Shown here: positions 40,201 to 49,871 of the stretch, piece by piece
Numbering within the stretch: position 1 is the stretch's first letter
Layout: every line of letters starts with the position of its first letter
DNA from: Frankia alni ACN14a
Lineage (GTDB): Bacteria > Actinomycetota > Actinomycetes > Frankiales > Frankiaceae
DNA: 64,000 bases
Assembly (NCBI RefSeq): GCF_000058485.1
Contig: NC_008278.1
Coordinates: forward strand, 6,442,962 to 6,506,961
Direction of reading: 5' to 3'
The notes under the pieces: generated by a model
Seen by the model: the letters and a program-made list of their open reading frames with translations, nothing else
What the model was told of the DNA's origin: nothing
The model's database searches: none
Made by a program: the position numbers and the translations under genes

Positions 40201-42398
40201 TCGAGCCGATGGCCGCCGCGGTCGACGCCGACCGGGCGCTCGCCGACCTCGCCGACGCCTACGACCGCCTCGCCGCCGACCCCGACGCCCCCACCGCACT
40301 GGCCGCCGAGCTCGGTGCCGTGGCCGCCGCCGCCCGGACCCGCGACGCCGACGCCTACGCCACCGCCCGCGCCGCGCTCGACGCCGCGGCGGCCCGCCGG
40401 CAGGCCGCCGCCCGGCAGGCCGTGCTGCTCCACCGGCTGCGTGCGGCGCATCCCGCGTTGGCGGATCTCCTGACCGCTGCCACCATCCACCGATCCGACC
40501 GCGGCCCCGGCGGCGAACGGGGGCGCGACGACGGCGGCGATGATCCCTGGCCGGCCCGGCTGGCGTCGTTCTCGGCCGCCTGGGCCTGGGCCGTCGCGGC
40601 CGACTGGCTGACCCGAGCCGCCCGCGACGCGGGCGTCCCCGGCGGTGCGGCCACGGCGTCGCCCGACCTGGACGCCCAGCTCGACGCGGCCGAGGACGTC
40701 CTCGCCGCGGCCACCGCGGAGCTGGCCGGGGCGAAGGCGTGGAAGCACTGCCTGGAACGGATGGGCGCCGAGCAGTCGGCCGCGCTGCGCGCCTACGCCG
40801 ACACCGTCGCCGCCGGCGGCACGCTCGCCGGTCGGCATGCCGAGCGCTACCGCCAGGCCGCCCGGGAGGCGATGGAGATCGCCCAGACGGCGGTGCCGGC
40901 CTGGGTGATGCCGATCCGGGAGGTGCTGTCGACCATCCCCGCGGTCCGCGACAGCTTCGACGTCGTCATCGTCGACGAGGGCAGCCAGGCCGGGCTCGAC
41001 AGCCTGTTCCTGCTGTGGCTGGCGCCCCGCGTGATCGTCGTCGGCGACGACCGCCAGTGCACCCCGCCGGTCGACCCGGCGCAGGAGCTCGACCCGGTCC
41101 TCGACCGGCTCGACGCCCTGCTGCCGGACGTGCCGGCGTGGCTGCGCGTCGGTTTCACCCCGCGGTCCAGCCTGTTCAGCCTGCTGCGGACCCGCTTCGG
41201 CGAGGTGATCCGGCTGCGCGAACACTTCCGCTGCATGCCCGAGATCATCGAGTGGTCGTCGGCGATGTTCTACCGGGACGCGCCGCTGCTGCCGCTGCGC
41301 CAGTTCGGCGCGGACCGGCTGACGCCGCTGGTCGCGCGGTTCGTCCCGCACGGGTTCACCACGGCCACTGCGGCGGGGCCGCGTAACCCGGCCGAGGCCG
41401 AGGCGCTCGTCGCGCAGGTCCTGGCCTGCGCCGAGGACCCGCGCTACGCCGGGCTCAGCTTCGGCGTCGTGGTCACCCAGGGCACCGCGCAGGCCACGCT
41501 GATCCGCGACCAGCTCGCCGAGCGGATGTCGGCCGCCGAGCACCTGCGCCGCCGGCTGCGGGTGGGCACACCGGCCGACTTCCAGGGCGACGAGCGCGAC
41601 GTCGTGTTCCTGTCGCTGGTCGTCGCGCCGGGCGACCGGCCGGTCCCGCTGACCCGGCTGGAGTACCAGCGGAGGTTCAACGTCGCGGCCTCCCGGGCGC
41701 GCGACCAGGTCTGGCTGTTCCACTCGGTGTCGCCGGCCGACCTCGACCACCAGGATCTCCGCCACAGCTACCTCAGCTACGTGCTGTCGGCGGCGCGCCC
41801 GGCCGCGCCGCTGCCCGGGGTGACGCCACCGCTCGCCGAGGTCGCCACGGACCGCCCCCATCCCGCCTTCGGTTCGCTGTTCGAGCAGCGGGTGTTCCGC
41901 CACCTCGCCGGGCGCGGCTACCTCGTCACGCCCCAGGTGGAGGTCAACGGCCGGCGGGTCGACCTGGTCGTCGCCGGCGGGCGGGCCCGGCTCGCCGTCG
42001 AGTGCGACGGGGACGTCGGCCCCGGGCCGGCGGAGATCGCCCGCGAGTTCGACCGGGAACGGGAGCTGCGCCGGGCGGGATGGCGGTTCTGGCGGGTCCG
42101 TCAGTCCGACTTCGAGCTCGACCCCGAGGCGGCGCTGGCCTCGCTGTGGCCGCGGCTGGCCGCCGCCGGAATCGCCCCGATGGCGGCCGAGCGGACGGAC
42201 CCCGACGGGCGGGGGGCGCCGGGCCGCCCGACCGCCCCGAGCGGGCCGGTCCGCGCCGGCGCGGACGAGCTGCTGCACCGCTGGCGTCCGATCACGCTCT
42301 CGGAGCTGGAGGGCCTCGACGACGCGCCGGCACCGGCCGGGCGCGGCGATCCGGCCGGTGCACGGCGCTCGCCGGGTACCGGCGCCTCGGCCGACTGA
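37218..42398 (+). CDS. Upf1-like SF1 helicase with C-terminal Vsr/MTES_1575-like nuclease domain
   Basis: A 1726-residue protein. Residues 1-430 are a poorly conserved N-terminal region with an (A)DADAD repeat. The helicase has P-loop VVEGPPGTGKTHTIANLI (about 443-460), Walker B VIVDEGSQAG (about 1250), GDDRQCTPP, the REHFRCMPEIIEWSS motif and VAASRARDQVWLFHS (about 1488). Between P-loop and Walker B is a long helical insertion of about 700 residues, probably coiled-coil. The end (about 1555-1645) reads SLFEQRVFRHLAGRGY, VDLVVAGGRARLAVECDGD and RELRRAGWRFWRVRQSDF, the PD-(D/E)xK-like REase_MTES_1575 pattern. Similar proteins occur in defence islands. ATG 37218 has GGAG upstream. Confidence 0.87.
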   Translation: MAARRGKGTGGTADGTLRPTPAARRGREAGAAGDPVTARHDDAVQRAALADRCHRLVRFLHEVAVARSARVRTVEEHPLAVWLADIPAGVALAEHAGAGEVLLTAPAAATLPPPPPLPPLLAGRIRLPDAAAADPDRPPAWPNADVGADVGADADADADPGADAATGPDPASPEYGRIEAAYREWLPGWRIWATRARADAERRALHNTLHAVAARVAQEGDALELVLATGLLTWAPPGGPLIREHLLSTRVSCEIDPVSSDIRVRVPAGGATRLGDGPLLDGLPGFRRERTNHLHERLQNRPPVPLGADDPRLLRDWLALALDVPVDGFDPQDAPPPPSPPDGPAHPRVTFAPALVLRVRDQASLLTYYERMLAALRGDGPPPLGLVQLVATLDADERLAWLDAEGATSGAELGADPLLPLPASPEQARVLERLRHDNGVVVEGPPGTGKTHTIANLISALLAEGQRVLVTSQKAQALRVLREKLPPELQRLCVSLTDVEEASGPAGGAAATVDAGGVGSPELAASVSALAAEKAVYHPEALDRRIEQAARRRAEALRARAELAERARGARAAERAVHPDGEVGAAGWGGTRAGIAARVRDGGEAHGWLPLPVPPAVSGDERPAPLTDTEAVELYSLLRACADDPVSPAATDAGRPADPADPTDVPTGAVPPVLPAARFAALVTADRAARRAAEAARAEVTAAARGLLDAIATAGPGSSPTGPLRAAVTALVRALDDLSAHGARGPDREWIPAALDDALAGRDRLLWAKVSAAAPLIAEAARHVDDLGLRAVVLPSAGSAPIDPARVADGGAGVPGGAGEPDRAVPDRAEPDRAEPDGAEPDGAGRGTELDPAVLLPRAEALRAHLDEGAELRRRFRPKVQRDADALLRHVTVDGVAPTTPELLDVVLTRLRAELAVEAAGRGWTLVGRPPRPGDPLEVRLSRLVEGQQAVERIDAVVAARDRVVALAAEAAPGQPVTIDSAADGRDLAAAMAALEPMAAAVDADRALADLADAYDRLAADPDAPTALAAELGAVAAAARTRDADAYATARAALDAAAARRQAAARQAVLLHRLRAAHPALADLLTAATIHRSDRGPGGERGRDDGGDDPWPARLASFSAAWAWAVAADWLTRAARDAGVPGGAATASPDLDAQLDAAEDVLAAATAELAGAKAWKHCLERMGAEQSAALRAYADTVAAGGTLAGRHAERYRQAAREAMEIAQTAVPAWVMPIREVLSTIPAVRDSFDVVIVDEGSQAGLDSLFLLWLAPRVIVVGDDRQCTPPVDPAQELDPVLDRLDALLPDVPAWLRVGFTPRSSLFSLLRTRFGEVIRLREHFRCMPEIIEWSSAMFYRDAPLLPLRQFGADRLTPLVARFVPHGFTTATAAGPRNPAEAEALVAQVLACAEDPRYAGLSFGVVVTQGTAQATLIRDQLAERMSAAEHLRRRLRVGTPADFQGDERDVVFLSLVVAPGDRPVPLTRLEYQRRFNVAASRARDQVWLFHSVSPADLDHQDLRHSYLSYVLSAARPAAPLPGVTPPLAEVATDRPHPAFGSLFEQRVFRHLAGRGYLVTPQVEVNGRRVDLVVAGGRARLAVECDGDVGPGPAEIAREFDRERELRRAGWRFWRVRQSDFELDPEAALASLWPRLAAAGIAPMAAERTDPDGRGAPGRPTAPSGPVRAGADELLHRWRPITLSELEGLDDAPAPAGRGDPAGARRSPGTGASAD

Positions 42399-42399
42399 C

Positions 42400-44052
42400 T
42401 CACCGGCCCGCCGGACGGCCCCGCCGGTCGGCCGGTCCCGAACGCGTCGTCCCGGCCCGGGGGGACCGGGGCGCACCTGCCGGGGGCGACCCGCCCCTGC
42501 CGGGCTCGGCGGCGGGCCGCTCACCGCCCGCCGGTCCCACGGGCTCGTCCGCCGCGCCCACAGGCTCGCGCTCGTGCCCGTCGCCGCCCGCGTCCGCGAC
42601 ACCGCCCGCGTCCGCCACGCCCGCCACGCCGCCCGCGTCCGCGACACCGCCCACGTGCGCCACGTCCGCCACGTCCGCCACGTCCGCCACGCCATCCAGG
42701 TCGTGCACGGTGTGCGTGCCATCCACGTCCGGCGCTCCGTCGGCGTCCGGCGCTCCGTCGGCGTCCTGCGCGCCGGCGGCACTGACGATGCGGGTGAACG
42801 GCGGCCGGTGCAGCCGGGGTTTCGCCGCCGTCGGCTCCGTGAAGTCCGCCCGGTGGATGCGGCAGAATGCGGTCTGCGTCCCGGGCCCGATCCGACACAC
42901 CCCGACGTCCGCCGCCGCCGACAGGTAGGCCAGCGCCTCGGCGCGTTCGAGCCCGACACGGCTCTGCAGGAACACCACCGCCGAACGGGTCGCCCGGCGG
43001 ATCGCCTCGGTCAGATCTGCGTCGACTCCCACGGTGACCCAGACGTTGTCGGTCTCGACGAACGGCTCGCGCAACGCCCCCAGGGCGGCGCGGGCGGCCG
43101 CCTCCCGCAGCGCCGTCAGGCGCAGCGTCGCGCGCAGCGGGCCCTCCAGGGCCGTCGCACCGATCTTGCCGTCGCCGACGGCGTAGTGCGGATCACCGAC
43201 GGCGAACAGCGCGCCGGCGACCTGGACGGGCAGGTAGAGCCGGGCGCCGGTGCCCAGATCGCGGCAGTCCAGGGCGCCGCCGTGCGGGCCGACCGAGGTG
43301 GCGGAGATGACCTCGGTGGTACTGTCCACCGCGACCGCCATGACGCCCAGGAACGGGGCCAGCGGGAAGCGGGCTCGTCCGCCGCTCGTGCTGGTCAGCG
43401 CGCCGAAGAGACGTCCGCGGCGGCGTTCGACGGCGCAGAAGGTGGTGACGGTGCGAAAGCGCTGCCAGTGCCGCGCGTCGGCATCCGGCTCGGGCGGGTC
43501 GCCCTCTGGAAACTCCCCGGCGAGCAGGCCCGCGCCGTGACGGGAGGAGACGATCCCGTACCGGGCCCGCGGGTGCAGCGACAGGACGTCGACGCGCAGC
43601 ACGTCACCGGGCTGGGCCCCGCGGACGAGCACCGGCCCGGTCACGATGTGCGGGGCGTCCACGCCGAAGCGGTGCGGCAGGCCGGAGGCGGCGATGGCCC
43701 GGGCGTCGGCGAGGACCTCGGACGGCGGCACGCCGAGGTCGGCGAGGAACGCGTCGGGATCACGGCCCTGGTCGCCGAGGATCCCCTCCGGGCTGACCGT
43801 GTCGAAGGTGACCGCGGCGCCGGAGTCGATGCTGAGCACGGGCCTGGTCAGTGCGTTGGGCAGCTCGCCCCATGTGACGGTCTCGGGGGTGGAGGGCAGG
43901 TAGTGCTTTCCCTCGATCTTGCCCCGGCCTGGCTGCAGCGCCACAGGCGGGCCTACCAGGCCCGGTGCCGGCCGGGCGGGTTCCCGCCGTGACGAGCCGC
44001 CCGGGCGCGCGGGCGACCGGCCCCCGGGGTCCCGGCGGGCCGGACTCGACAT
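42400..44052 (-). CDS. Acetamidase/formamidase family protein
   Basis: The 550-residue protein matches the FmdA/AmdA family up to about residue 410: HYLPSTPETVTWGELPNA, VTFDTVSPEGI, APHIVTGPVLVRGAQPGDVLRVDVL, FLGVMAVA, GPHGGALDCRDLGTGARLYLPVQVAGALFAVGDPHYAVGDGK. It would hydrolyse formamide or short amides to acid and ammonia. The last 130 residues are a low-complexity tail made of GAPDADG, VADVADV and GGVADAG repeats, absent from the family, then a Pro/Arg-rich end. The ATG at 44052 is followed by about 45 residues not found in homologues. It is convergent with the helicase gene (1-base gap). Confidence 0.85.
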   Translation of the reverse strand: MSSPARRDPGGRSPARPGGSSRREPARPAPGLVGPPVALQPGRGKIEGKHYLPSTPETVTWGELPNALTRPVLSIDSGAAVTFDTVSPEGILGDQGRDPDAFLADLGVPPSEVLADARAIAASGLPHRFGVDAPHIVTGPVLVRGAQPGDVLRVDVLSLHPRARYGIVSSRHGAGLLAGEFPEGDPPEPDADARHWQRFRTVTTFCAVERRRGRLFGALTSTSGGRARFPLAPFLGVMAVAVDSTTEVISATSVGPHGGALDCRDLGTGARLYLPVQVAGALFAVGDPHYAVGDGKIGATALEGPLRATLRLTALREAAARAALGALREPFVETDNVWVTVGVDADLTEAIRRATRSAVVFLQSRVGLERAEALAYLSAAADVGVCRIGPGTQTAFCRIHRADFTEPTAAKPRLHRPPFTRIVSAAGAQDADGAPDADGAPDVDGTHTVHDLDGVADVADVADVAHVGGVADAGGVAGVADAGGVADAGGDGHEREPVGAADEPVGPAGGERPAAEPGRGGSPPAGAPRSPRAGTTRSGPADRRGRPAGR

Positions 44053-44285
44053 GCGAAACGACAGGACTGGTCATGCACGCGCGTCAGATTTTCAGTGGCA
44101 TATGACGAAAAGGTGACGCGGATGTTGCGATCACGGTCATTCGCCCGAACGGGGGGTGCTGGGCCGGTGAGCGGGGGGTCGGTGGGCGTAGGGAGACGGT
44201 TCGGCGGACGGCACCGGCGCTTCGGTGCCAGCACCGGCACCGGCACCGGCACACCCTTCCGCGCCGGCATCGGCACCGGCGCGCC

Positions 44286-45278
44286 GTGACCGCGACGCTG
44301 CGGGATCTCGGCGAGTTCGAGCTGATCCGTGCGATCACCGCTCGTTTCGCCCTCGGCCAGGACGTGCTCGTCGGCCCGGGCGACGACGCCGCGGTGCTGT
44401 CCGCACCGGACGCCCGGGTGGTCGTCACCACCGACCTGCTGCTGGAGGGCCGCCACTTCCGGCGGGACTGGTCGTCGGGCGTGGACGTCGGGCACAAGGC
44501 CGCGGCGCAGAACCTCGCGGACGTGGCGGCGATGGGGGCCCGACCGACCGGATTGTTCGTCGGCTTCGCCGCACCCGGCGACCTCACCGTCGACTGGGCG
44601 CTGGCGCTGGCCGACGGGCTCGCCGCCGAGTGCGCCCGGGCCGGGGCCACCGTCGCCGGCGGTGACATCAGCTCCGCCGACTCCATCATGCTGGGGGTGA
44701 CCGCTCTCGGCGATCTCGAGGGCCGGGCGCCGGTGCTGCGCTCGGGGGCCCGACCGGGTGACGTGGTCGTGCTCGCCGGTTCCCTCGGTCGGGCCGAGGC
44801 GGGCCTGGCCCTGCTCACCGCGGGCCTGGGCCACGACGCCGATGCCGACGCCGACGCCGATGCCGACGCCGGCTGGACGGGGCTGGTCACAGCGCACCGG
44901 CGCCCGCGGCCGCCCTACCCGCTCGGCCCGGCGCTCGCCGCGGCGGGCGCCCACGCGATGTGCGACGTCTCGGACGGTCTGGTCCAGGACCTCGGCCACA
45001 TCGCCACCGCGTCGGGGGTGAGGATCGATCTCGACCTGGGCGGCCTGACCGCCCTGGCCGCCGCGGAGCCACTGCCCTCGGCCGCCGCTGAGCTGGGGGC
45101 GGACCCGCTGGACTGGGTGCTCACCGGCGGTGAGGACCACGCGCTCGTCGCCTGCCTGCCCCCGGCGGCGGCCATCCCCGGTGGCTGCGAACGGATCGGG
45201 CTGGTGCTGCCGGGAACGGGCGTCACCCTGGCCGGGCGGCCGACCGCCGGCCGCGGGGGCTGGAATCACTTCAGGTGA
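44286..45278 (+). CDS. thiL: Thiamine-monophosphate kinase
   Basis: ThiL phosphorylates thiamine monophosphate to the active diphosphate cofactor. The 330-residue protein has the family blocks VGPGDDAAVL, TTDLLLEGRHF, HKAAAQNLADVAAMGARP, VAGGDISSADSIML, MCDVSDGLVQDLGHIA and LTGGEDHALVACLP. A (DA)7 run at about 185-198 comes from a 6-bp-based repeat in the gene. The GTG start overlaps the stop of a 64-codon frame (44095-44289) as GTGA; that frame is Arg/Gly/Thr-rich and probably not a gene. Confidence 0.94.
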   Translation: MTATLRDLGEFELIRAITARFALGQDVLVGPGDDAAVLSAPDARVVVTTDLLLEGRHFRRDWSSGVDVGHKAAAQNLADVAAMGARPTGLFVGFAAPGDLTVDWALALADGLAAECARAGATVAGGDISSADSIMLGVTALGDLEGRAPVLRSGARPGDVVVLAGSLGRAEAGLALLTAGLGHDADADADADADAGWTGLVTAHRRPRPPYPLGPALAAAGAHAMCDVSDGLVQDLGHIATASGVRIDLDLGGLTALAAAEPLPSAAAELGADPLDWVLTGGEDHALVACLPPAAAIPGGCERIGLVLPGTGVTLAGRPTAGRGGWNHFR

Positions 45279-45432
45279 CCGTGGGCCCAGCGGCGTAACC
45301 ACCCGGCCGGCCGCGGCCGCGGCCGCACATCGCACCGCGGCGGGCGATCCCGCCGGGCGGGCGGCGGGCTCGGTGCGGGGGAACTCGGTGCGGCGGAACT
45401 CGGTGCGGGTGGACGGGCCCGAACAGCAGAAA

Positions 45433-45457
45433 TCGCCCCGGCGATCCGCCGGGGCGA
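45433..45457. terminator. Bidirectional hairpin terminator
   Basis: TCGCCCCGGC and GCCGGGGCGA are perfect 10-base arms around GATCC. It lies about 155 bp after thiL. On the minus strand it is followed by TTT. Confidence 0.7.
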
Positions 45458-45513
45458 GCTGCGTTATTCGAACCAAGTAGACGCCGGCCCGCCAGGTCGC
45501 CTCACGGGCGTAG

Positions 45514-45535
45514 GTCGCTCGAAGCGACTTTTATT
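45514..45535 (+). terminator. Intrinsic terminator with T-tract
   Basis: GTCGCT-CGA-AGCGAC forms a 6-bp stem followed directly by TTTTATT, a classic rho-independent form that is rare in such GC-rich DNA. It probably ends the thiL transcript. Confidence 0.7.
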
Positions 45536-45834
45536 GGGTCCGGGGGCCATGATGCGGGCCGGCGACACTCAGTTTAACGGATGGATCGCCCCAGGTGTTC
45601 CCCACGCGGGAAGCCGGACGAACGACCCGCATCGGGTGCTGGCCGCCAGGCCGGGGCGAGTCACCCTCCGCTTCCGACCCGGCACGCGACGACCGACCAG
45701 GTGGACGGCAGGGCGGCGTCGACCCGGCACGCACCGTGCCTGTGACCCGACCGGGCGGGCCCGCCCCTGCCCTGGGTGTCCAGAGCGGGTAGCCTGAGCA
45801 GACGGTGGCAGAAGGGCCTTTCGGAGGCCGTGAA

Positions 45835-48800
45835 GTGAGACCGTGGATAGAGGCGAATGGCCCCGTGACAGCACCGACGGTTCCTGCGTCAGGACCTGAC
45901 TTCGGACCTAATGAATGGCTGGTCTTCGAGATCTACCAGCAGTTTCTCGAAGATCCGCAAAGCGTGTCGCCGGAGTGGCGGGAGTTTCTCTCCGACTACC
46001 GGCCCACCGCGCCGCCGGCCGGCCCCGGTGCGGACGCGCCCGCCGCGGAGGTGGCACCAAGCGGGATCTCGCCCGACGGTGAGGTCGCGCACACGGCGCC
46101 GCCCGCGGCGAAGCCTACTCCGCCTGCGGCCCCGGCGTCCGTGCCCACTCCGGCCCCGCCCGCGAAGCCCGCCGCGGCGGCGCCCGCGAAGCCCGCCACG
46201 CCCGCACCCTCCGCGCCCGCGAAGCCGGCAGCCACCGCGCCCGCCGCGGCCGCCAAGCAGCCGGCACCCGCCCCCGCCGGCGCGCAGGGCTCGGCCACCA
46301 CGCCGCTACGCGGCGCGGCCGCCCGCGTGGTCAGCAACATGGAGACGTCGCTGCACGTCCCGACCGCCACGTCGGTGCGGGCGTTCCCGGCGAAGCTGCT
46401 CGCGGACAACCGCATCGTCATCAACCGGCACCTGGCCCGCTCCAGCGGCGGCAAGGTGTCGTTCACCCACATCATCGGCTACGCGATGGTCAAGGCCCTG
46501 GCCGACCACCCCGCCATGAACGCCTCCTACGCCGAGGTCGGCGGCAAGCCGGCGCTCGTCCAGCCGGAGCACGTCAACCTCGGGCTGGCCATCGACCTGG
46601 TGACCCCGAAGGGCCGCCAGCTCGTCGTCGCCGCGGTGAAGAAGGCCGACACGCTGGACTTCAACCAGTTCTGGGCGGCCTACGAGGACCTGGTCCGCCG
46701 CGCCCGGTCGAACAAGCTGACCACCGACGACTTCACCGGCGTCACCATCAGCCTGACCAACCCGGGCGGCATCGGCACGGTGCACTCGGTGCCCCGGCTG
46801 ATGGAGGGCCAGGGCACGATCATCGGCGTCGGCGCGATGGAGTACCCGGCCGAGTTCTCCGGCGCCGCGGCCAACACGCTGGCCCGGCTCGCGATCTCCA
46901 AGACGATCACGCTGACCAGCACGTACGACCACCGCATCATCCAGGGCGCCCAGTCCGGCGAGTACCTGCGCCGGATGCACCAGCTCCTGCTGGGCGAGGA
47001 CGGCTTCTACGACGAGATCTTCCAGTCGCTGCGGGTGCCGTACGAGCCCATCCGCTGGGTCTCGGACATGCCCGTGGTGCACGAGGGCGACCTCGACCAC
47101 AACGCCCGGGTGCTGGAACTGATCCACGCCTACCGGGTGCGCGGCCACCTGATGGCCGACACCAACCCGCTCGAGTTCGCCATCCGCAGCCACCCCGACC
47201 TGGACATCATCAGTCACGGGCTGACGCTGTGGGACCTCGACCGCGAGTACGCCGTCGGCGGGTTCGCGGGCCAGCGGACGATGTCGCTGCGCGACGTGCT
47301 CGGCGTCCTGCGCGACTCGTACTGCCGCCGGGTCGGCATCGAGTACATGCACATCCAGGAGCCCGACGAGCGGGCCTGGATCCAGGCTCGGGTCGAGCGC
47401 TCCGCGGAGCGCCCGGACCCGGCCGAGCAGCTGCACGTGCTGGAGCGCCTCGGCGCCGCGGAGGCGTTCGAGTCCTTCCTGCAGACGAAGTACGTCGGCC
47501 AGCGCCGGTTCTCCCTCGAGGGCGCCGAGTCGACCATCCCGACGCTCGACGAGGTGCTGGAGCGCTCCGCCGACGCCGGCATCGACGAGGTCGTCATCGG
47601 CATGGCCCACCGCGGCCGGCTGAACGTGCTCGCCAACATCGTCGGCAAGTCCTACCGGCAGATCTTCGCCGAGTTCGAGGGCCACCTCGACCCGCAGACG
47701 GCGCACGGCTCCGGCGACGTGAAGTACCACCTGGGCGCGGAGGGCGTGTACACCGGCCGCGAGGGGCGCAAGGTGCCCGTCTCGGTCGTGGCGAACCCGT
47801 CGCACCTGGAGGCCGTCGATCCGGTCACCGAGGGCGTCGTCCGCGCCAAGCAGGACATCCTGGACAAGGGCACGGCCGGCTTCACCGTCCTGCCGATCCT
47901 CGTCCACGGCGACGCCGCGTTCGCCGGGCAGGGGGTCGTCGCCGAGACGCTGAACCTCTCCCAGCTGCGCGGCTACCGCACCGGCGGCACCATCCACCTG
48001 GTCATCAACAACCAGGTCGGGTTCACCACCTCGCCGGAGTCGAGCCGGTCGTCGGTGTACGCCACCGACGTCGCCCGGATGGTCCAGGCCCCGATCTTCC
48101 ACGTCAACGGGGACGACCCGGAGGCGTGCGTGCGGGTGGCGGCGCTGGCCTTCCAGTACCGCCAGGCGTTCAACAAGGACGTCGTCATCGACCTGCTCTG
48201 CTACCGCCGCCGCGGCCACAACGAGATGGACGAGCCGTCGTTCACCCAGCCGCTGATGTACGACACCATCGCCAGCAAGCGCTCGGTGCGCAAGCTCTAC
48301 ACCGAGGCGCTGATCGGCCGCGGGGACATCACCCGCGACGAGGCCGAGCAGGCGATGAAGTCCTACCGCGCGGAGCTGGAGAAGGCGTTCGCGCAGACCC
48401 GGGACACCACCCCGTCGGGCACCGCGCCGCAGCCGCGGATCGTCACCACCCCGGAGGAGGCGGCCGCCGCCGCCGCGGTCAGCACCGCGGTCTCCGCCGA
48501 GGCCGTGAAGAAGGTCGTCGAGACGCAGGTCAACCTGCCCGACGGCTTCACCGTCCACCCGCGGCTGCGCCCCCAGATCGAGCGGCGCGCCCAGATGGTC
48601 GAGACCGACGCGATCGACTGGGCGCTCGCCGAGACGCTGGCGTTCGGCACGCTCATGCTCGACGGCCGCTCGGTCCGCCTGACCGGGCAGGACAGCCGCC
48701 GCGGCACCTTCGGTCAGCGGCACGCCGTGCTGGTCGACCGGCACAGCGCCGAGGACCACACCCCGCTGCGGACGCTGCGCTACGGCGTCGACGGGACCGA

Positions 48801-49671
48801 GCACAACGACGGCGTCGGCACCTTCTACGTCTACGACTCGCTGCTCAGCGAGTTCGCGGCGATGGGGTTCGAGTACGGCTACGCCGTCGCCCGGCCGGAC
48901 ATGCTGGTCCTCTGGGAGGCGCAGTTCGGCGACTTCGCCAACGGCGCCCAGTCGATCATCGACGAGTTCATCAGCGCGGGCGAGGCGAAGTGGGGCCAGC
49001 GCTCGGCGCTGGCGCTGCTGCTCCCGCACGGCTACGAGGGCCAGGGGCCGGACCACTCCTCCGCCCGCATCGAGCGGTTCCTGTCGCTGTGCGCGGACAA
49101 CAACATGACGGTCTCGGCGCCGTCGTCGCCCGCCAGCTACTTCCACCTGCTGCGCCGGCAGACCCTCTCGCCGGTGCGGCGCCCGCTGGTCGTCTTCACA
49201 CCCAAGTCGATGCTGCGGCTGAAGGCCGCCACCTCGACGGTGGCGGAGCTGACCGAAGGTGGCTGGCAGCCGGTGATTCCCGACGACTTCGTCACCGACC
49301 CGTCGACGGTCCGCCGGGTGCTGCTCTCGGCCGGCAAGGTCTACTACGACCTGGCCGCCGCCCGGGGCCGGCACGACGACGCCGAGCGGTTCGCGCTGCT
49401 GCGGGTCGAACAGCTCTACCCGACTCCCGGGCCGGAGCTGGCGAAGGCGCTCGAGCGCTACCCGAACCTCACCGACGTCGTCTGGGTGCAGGAGGAGCCG
49501 GCGAACCAGGGCGCCTACCCGCACATGGCGCTCAACCTCGGCGAGTTCCTGCCCGGCGGGATCCGCCTGCGCCGGATCTCCCGGCGGGCGGCGGCGGCAC
49601 CGGCGTCGGGTTCGTCGCGGGTGCACGAGCGCGAGCAGCAGGCCCTCGTCGAGGCCGCGTTCGAGGACTGA
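45835..49671 (+). CDS. kgd: Multifunctional 2-oxoglutarate decarboxylase/dehydrogenase (Kgd/OdhA type)
   Basis: Actinobacteria fuse an E2-like succinyltransferase to the ThDP-dependent E1 of 2-oxoglutarate dehydrogenase. The 1278-residue protein has the N-terminal [14 protein letters not shown] tail, an Ala/Pro/Lys linker (about 60-155), the acyltransferase core with [12 protein letters not shown] (about 364), and E1 with [17 protein letters not shown] (about 590), [30 protein letters not shown] and [12 protein letters not shown]. No lipoyl domain is present, as expected. Regulation by a FHA protein (GarA/OdhI) is known for the family. GTG 45835 has GGAGG seven bases upstream; GTG 45805 is also in frame. 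Confidence 0.96.
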   Translation: MRPWIEANGPVTAPTVPASGPDFGPNEWLVFEIYQQFLEDPQSVSPEWREFLSDYRPTAPPAGPGADAPAAEVAPSGISPDGEVAHTAPPAAKPTPPAAPASVPTPAPPAKPAAAAPAKPATPAPSAPAKPAATAPAAAAKQPAPAPAGAQGSATTPLRGAAARVVSNMETSLHVPTATSVRAFPAKLLADNRIVINRHLARSSGGKVSFTHIIGYAMVKALADHPAMNASYAEVGGKPALVQPEHVNLGLAIDLVTPKGRQLVVAAVKKADTLDFNQFWAAYEDLVRRARSNKLTTDDFTGVTISLTNPGGIGTVHSVPRLMEGQGTIIGVGAMEYPAEFSGAAANTLARLAISKTITLTSTYDHRIIQGAQSGEYLRRMHQLLLGEDGFYDEIFQSLRVPYEPIRWVSDMPVVHEGDLDHNARVLELIHAYRVRGHLMADTNPLEFAIRSHPDLDIISHGLTLWDLDREYAVGGFAGQRTMSLRDVLGVLRDSYCRRVGIEYMHIQEPDERAWIQARVERSAERPDPAEQLHVLERLGAAEAFESFLQTKYVGQRRFSLEGAESTIPTLDEVLERSADAGIDEVVIGMAHRGRLNVLANIVGKSYRQIFAEFEGHLDPQTAHGSGDVKYHLGAEGVYTGREGRKVPVSVVANPSHLEAVDPVTEGVVRAKQDILDKGTAGFTVLPILVHGDAAFAGQGVVAETLNLSQLRGYRTGGTIHLVINNQVGFTTSPESSRSSVYATDVARMVQAPIFHVNGDDPEACVRVAALAFQYRQAFNKDVVIDLLCYRRRGHNEMDEPSFTQPLMYDTIASKRSVRKLYTEALIGRGDITRDEAEQAMKSYRAELEKAFAQTRDTTPSGTAPQPRIVTTPEEAAAAAAVSTAVSAEAVKKVVETQVNLPDGFTVHPRLRPQIERRAQMVETDAIDWALAETLAFGTLMLDGRSVRLTGQDSRRGTFGQRHAVLVDRHSAEDHTPLRTLRYGVDGTEHNDGVGTFYVYDSLLSEFAAMGFEYGYAVARPDMLVLWEAQFGDFANGAQSIIDEFISAGEAKWGQRSALALLLPHGYEGQGPDHSSARIERFLSLCADNNMTVSAPSSPASYFHLLRRQTLSPVRRPLVVFTPKSMLRLKAATSTVAELTEGGWQPVIPDDFVTDPSTVRRVLLSAGKVYYDLAAARGRHDDAERFALLRVEQLYPTPGPELAKALERYPNLTDVVWVQEEPANQGAYPHMALNLGEFLPGGIRLRRISRRAAAAPASGSSRVHEREQQALVEAAFED

Positions 49672-49691
49672 GCAGTCACCGCCTGAGCGAC

Positions 49692-49724
49692 ACCTGGCGG
49701 CTACGTTACGGACGGCCGCCAGGT
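49692..49724 (+). terminator. Hairpin 1 after kgd
   Basis: ACCTGGCGGC and GCCGCCAGGT form a perfect 10-bp stem with a 13-base loop, 20 bp after the kgd stop. It is probably part of a double terminator with the next hairpin. Confidence 0.6.
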
Positions 49725-49738
49725 ACGGCATCGACGAG

Positions 49739-49779
49739 GAGGACGGACGGTACCGGCAGCACCGGTACCGTCCGTCCTC
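49739..49779 (+). terminator. Hairpin 2 after kgd: perfect 18-bp stem
   Basis: Two 18-base arms (GAGGACGGACGGTACCGG and its exact complement) surround a 5-base CAGCA loop. It is the strongest terminator-like structure in the window. It is followed by a duplicated ATGCCGTCGGGCAGCAGG segment (49781 and 49799). Confidence 0.8.
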
Positions 49780-49871
49780 AATGCCGTCGGGCAGCAGGAT
49801 GCCGTCGGGCAGCAGGGTGCGGCTGAACAGCGGGACGCGCGCGAGACGCCGCCGGGGACGACGGGAGCGGG

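Larger units (their letters stand above)
45279..45834. other. Intergenic region thiL-kgd (556 bp)
   Basis: No gene is supported here. It holds a 15-bp direct repeat (CGGTGCGGVGGAACT twice plus a partial copy, about 45371-45412), two terminators and, toward the right, the kgd promoter region, in which I could not pick a clear promoter. Confidence 0.6.

Noticed and set aside
38232-42959. Open frame of about 1,575 codons on the minus strand
   Set aside because: It lies antisense to the SF1 helicase gene. The protein is Gly/Arg/Val/Asp-rich with no motif; it is a high-GC shadow frame.
44095-44289. 64-codon ORF whose stop overlaps the thiL GTG
   Set aside because: The peptide is Arg/Gly/Thr low-complexity, with a GTG-repeat tail; the overlap alone is weak evidence. 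Kept only as a note under thiL.
45460-45480. TTCGAAC-like tRNA T-loop sequence
   Set aside because: The flanking bases do not form T-stem or acceptor pairs on either strand; it lies between two terminator hairpins.
46306-49731. Open frame of about 1,140 codons on the minus strand
   Set aside because: It is antisense to kgd, whose catalytic motifs are unmistakable.
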